7,516 nucleotides of DNA from an uncultured Oscillospiraceae bacterium (GTDB taxonomy: Bacteria > Bacillota > Clostridia > Oscillospirales > Oscillospiraceae). The number at the start of each line of letters is the position of its first letter. Within the stretch, counting starts at the first letter, position 1. A model generated the notes under the pieces. It made no database searches. It had not been told where the DNA came from and saw only the letters and a program-made list of their open reading frames with translations. Positions 6,219 through 7,516 of this stretch are shown here, piece after piece. A program made the translations under genes and the position numbers. The stretch covers positions 1 through 7,516 of the forward strand of contig CAKTPC010000095.1 of the NCBI GenBank assembly GCA_934590505.1. The letters run 5' to 3'.

Positions 6219-6737
6219 ATGCACAGTCTTGAGGAGGTGCGCGCGGAATATGACAGGCTCGACAAACTCTGCGGAGTCGACACCTCAGGGATCGAACTGA
6301 GGATATCAAAGCGCGCAGTGAAGCAGCTCGGCAGCTTCCGCAGCCCGCGCGGAGGAGGAAACAGCGGCCTGTGCATCGCGCTCTCATATCTGATATTGGA
6401 GGACGATGAGCAGTTCTGGGACACCGTGCGCCACGAGTACGCGCACGCCGCGGTGTATCTCCTTCACCCCGGGGAGCGCCACGGGCACGACAGGGTGTGG
6501 AAGGACATGTGCCGCCGCATCGGGTGCTCACCGGAGCGGCTCGCGCCGGAAAAGGGACAGGCGGCGGAGAGCCGCCGCGCGGAGGCGAAGTATATCATCC
6601 GCTGCGAAAACTGCGGCCGAGAGAGCCGGTACATGCGCCGGGGCAAAGCGGTCGATCTGCTGCTGCGCGGACGCGGCCGGGCGCTGCGCTGCACGGGCTG
6701 CGGAGGGAGCAGCTTTAAGCTATTTGTCAGAAAATAA
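6219..6737 (+). CDS. SprT-like zinc metalloprotease-fold protein with C-terminal zinc ribbon
   Basis: A 172-residue cytoplasmic protein from ATG 6219; a GTG at 6210 would add three residues. The core motif is HEYAH (72-76): His72 and His76 bind zinc and Glu73 is the catalytic acid. The segment HGHDRVWKDMCRRIG (88-102) supplies the third ligand, best aligned as His90, as in the SprT family pattern of a His four residues before an aromatic. The C-terminus has two CxxC pairs, CENC (129-132) and CTGC (158-161), forming a SprT-type zinc ribbon. Order and size fit small bacterial SprT-like proteins. Eukaryotic relatives (SPRTN/Spartan) degrade DNA-protein crosslinks; the bacterial role is poorly known, so substrate is inference. 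The 119-127 region is rich in R, E and A. The gene has its own promoter, and the downstream nagA also has one, so no operon is required. Confidence 0.9.
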   Translation: MHSLEEVRAEYDRLDKLCGVDTSGIELRISKRAVKQLGSFRSPRGGGNSGLCIALSYLILEDDEQFWDTVRHEYAHAAVYLLHPGERHGHDRVWKDMCRRIGCSPERLAPEKGQAAESRRAEAKYIIRCENCGRESRYMRRGKAVDLLLRGRGRALRCTGCGGSSFKLFVRK

Positions 6738-6742
6738 TTGGT

Positions 6743-6771
6743 TTGACGGCGGCACGGATAGGTGATATTCT
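6743..6771 (+). promoter_or_regulatory. Candidate promoter of nagA
   Basis: TTGACG (6743-6748, 5 of 6) begins 6 bases after the SprT-like stop. It is followed by 17 bases and TATTCT (6766-6771, 4 of 6). The start near 6778 would give a leader of about 55 bases. No terminator is seen between the SprT-like gene and this point, so read-through into nagA is also possible. Confidence 0.6.
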
Positions 6772-6780
6772 ATAAACAGC

Positions 6781-6798
6781 TATACATTGAAAAGTATA
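6781..6798. repeat. TATAC-N8-GTATA dyad in the nagA leader, operator candidate
   Basis: TATAC (6781-6785) and GTATA (6794-6798) are inverted around an 8-base spacer, just past the predicted start point of nagA. The stretch also reads as an imperfect direct repeat: ATTGAAA occurs at 6786-6792 and at 6799-6805. A GntR-type NagR-like repressor would be expected near such a gene, but this is not the NagR/YvoA site I know. Confidence 0.35.
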
Positions 6799-6833
6799 TT
6801 GAAATAAGGCGTAAATGAATGGAGGTTTTCAGC

Positions 6834-7516
6834 ATGATAATCAACAATGCAAAAGTATACCGCAACGGACACTTTGAAAGCGCATCCATCGAATTTGACA
6901 GTCATATACGTTCATTTTCTCCCGGCGAGGGAATGGACGCCTGCGGGGCATATATCATCCCCGGGCTTATCGACGTACATACCCACGGCGCGATGGGGAT
7001 AGACGCGAGCGACTGCACCGCCGAGCAGATACACCACTTGGCGCGGTTTTATTCGGACAACGGCGTCACGTCCTTCTGCTTCACAACACTGACCGTCCCG
7101 GCGGACGAGCTGAGAGGTGCAATGAAAAACATAAGCGCCTATGAGCGCTTCGGCGGCGAGGCAAAATGCGCGGGCGTGCACCTGGAGGGCCCGTTCGTCT
7201 CGCGCGGGAAGTGCGGTGCGCAGAACCCCGATAACATCCGGAAGCCTAACATTACGCTGTTTAACGAGCTCAACGAGCTGAGCGGCGGGATAGTGCGCCT
7301 TATAACCGTCGCCCCGGAGGTAGAGGGAGCGCTGGACTTTATCCGCGAGGCGTCAAAGGTCTGCACCGTGTCACTCGGCCACAGCACTGCGGATTACGAC
7401 CAGGCCATGGCCGGCTTTGAGGCGGGCGCGACGCACGTGACGCATCTCTTCAACGGCATGGAGCCCTTCCACCACAGAAAGCCCGGCCTTGTCGGCGCGG
7501 CGCTCACGGCGGGGGC
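6834..7516 (+). CDS. nagA: N-acetylglucosamine-6-phosphate deacetylase, 3' end missing
   Basis: NagA removes acetate from GlcNAc-6-phosphate to give glucosamine-6-phosphate, which feeds glycolysis through NagB or wall synthesis. The frame starts at ATG 6834, with GGAGG at 6821-6825 (8 bases away), and runs off the window after 227 full codons of about 370-390 expected. Amidohydrolase-superfamily marks in order: PGLIDVHTHG (43-52, metal ligands His49 and His51), HLEGPFVS (116-123, ligand Glu118), LGHSTA (181-186, His183), THLFNGM (203-209, His204) and the substrate-contact HH (213-214). HLFNGM replaces the commoner HLFNAM. The catalytic Asp (near residue 260-270) lies beyond the window. A nagB partner may follow but is not visible. 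Confidence 0.96.
   Translation, partial: MIINNAKVYRNGHFESASIEFDSHIRSFSPGEGMDACGAYIIPGLIDVHTHGAMGIDASDCTAEQIHHLARFYSDNGVTSFCFTTLTVPADELRGAMKNISAYERFGGEAKCAGVHLEGPFVSRGKCGAQNPDNIRKPNITLFNELNELSGGIVRLITVAPEVEGALDFIREASKVCTVSLGHSTADYDQAMAGFEAGATHVTHLFNGMEPFHHRKPGLVGAALTAG

Noticed and set aside
1..7516. CRISPR array, phage or transposon content, restriction or other defence system
   Set aside because: No spaced direct repeats, no integrase or transposase motifs, no nuclease or methylase motifs, and no flanking target-site duplications were seen.

Overview
The window looks like an ordinary stretch of chromosome from a fairly GC-rich (by eye about 55-60%) Bacillota, most likely a gut-type Clostridia of the Oscillospirales group. 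The basis is inference. Nearly every gene has a strong GGAGG-type ribosome binding site, promoters match the sigma-A consensus, the ABC-F protein is of the YkpA/YbiT type, and one protein carries the degenerate 'LG.Y.DS' helical repeats common in Clostridia. I see no phage genes, transposase, CRISPR array, tRNA or rRNA.

Layout. (1) 1-954, minus strand: N-terminal 318 residues of an ABC-F ATPase, cut by the window edge, with a near-consensus promoter. (2) 1093-2724, plus strand: a 543-residue polytopic membrane protein that resembles GT-C-type glycosyltransferases, transcribed divergently from the ABC-F gene. (3) 2792-2875, minus strand: a previously uncalled 27-codon ORF for a single-span hydrophobic peptide, with a strong Shine-Dalgarno and a strong terminator whose U-tract is in its own orientation. 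(4) 3010-4329, plus strand: a membrane-anchored protein with TPR-like repeats and a C-terminal alpha/beta-hydrolase-like domain. (5) 4390-5808, minus strand: a sodium:alanine (AGCS) symporter, convergent with gene 4 across a shared hairpin. (6) 5809-6218: a roughly 400-base regulatory region with two tandem candidate promoters for the symporter, several dyads, and a divergent promoter for the next gene. (7) 6219-6737, plus strand: a SprT-like zinc metalloprotease-fold protein with a zinc ribbon. (8) 6834-7516, plus strand: the start of nagA (N-acetylglucosamine-6-phosphate deacetylase), cut by the window edge, with its own promoter.

The genes do not form one pathway. Almost all appear to be single transcription units: three divergent pairs (1/2, 3/4 and 5/7) and two convergent pairs (2/3 and 4/5), each convergent pair separated by a hairpin. 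NagA feeds aminosugars into glycolysis and wall precursor supply, and the symporter imports small neutral amino acids, so both concern nutrient uptake, but nothing in the sequence links their control.

No clearly new multi-gene system is visible. The best leads are the 27-residue membrane peptide, the TPR/hydrolase fusion with an atypical acid position, and the dyads over the symporter promoters.
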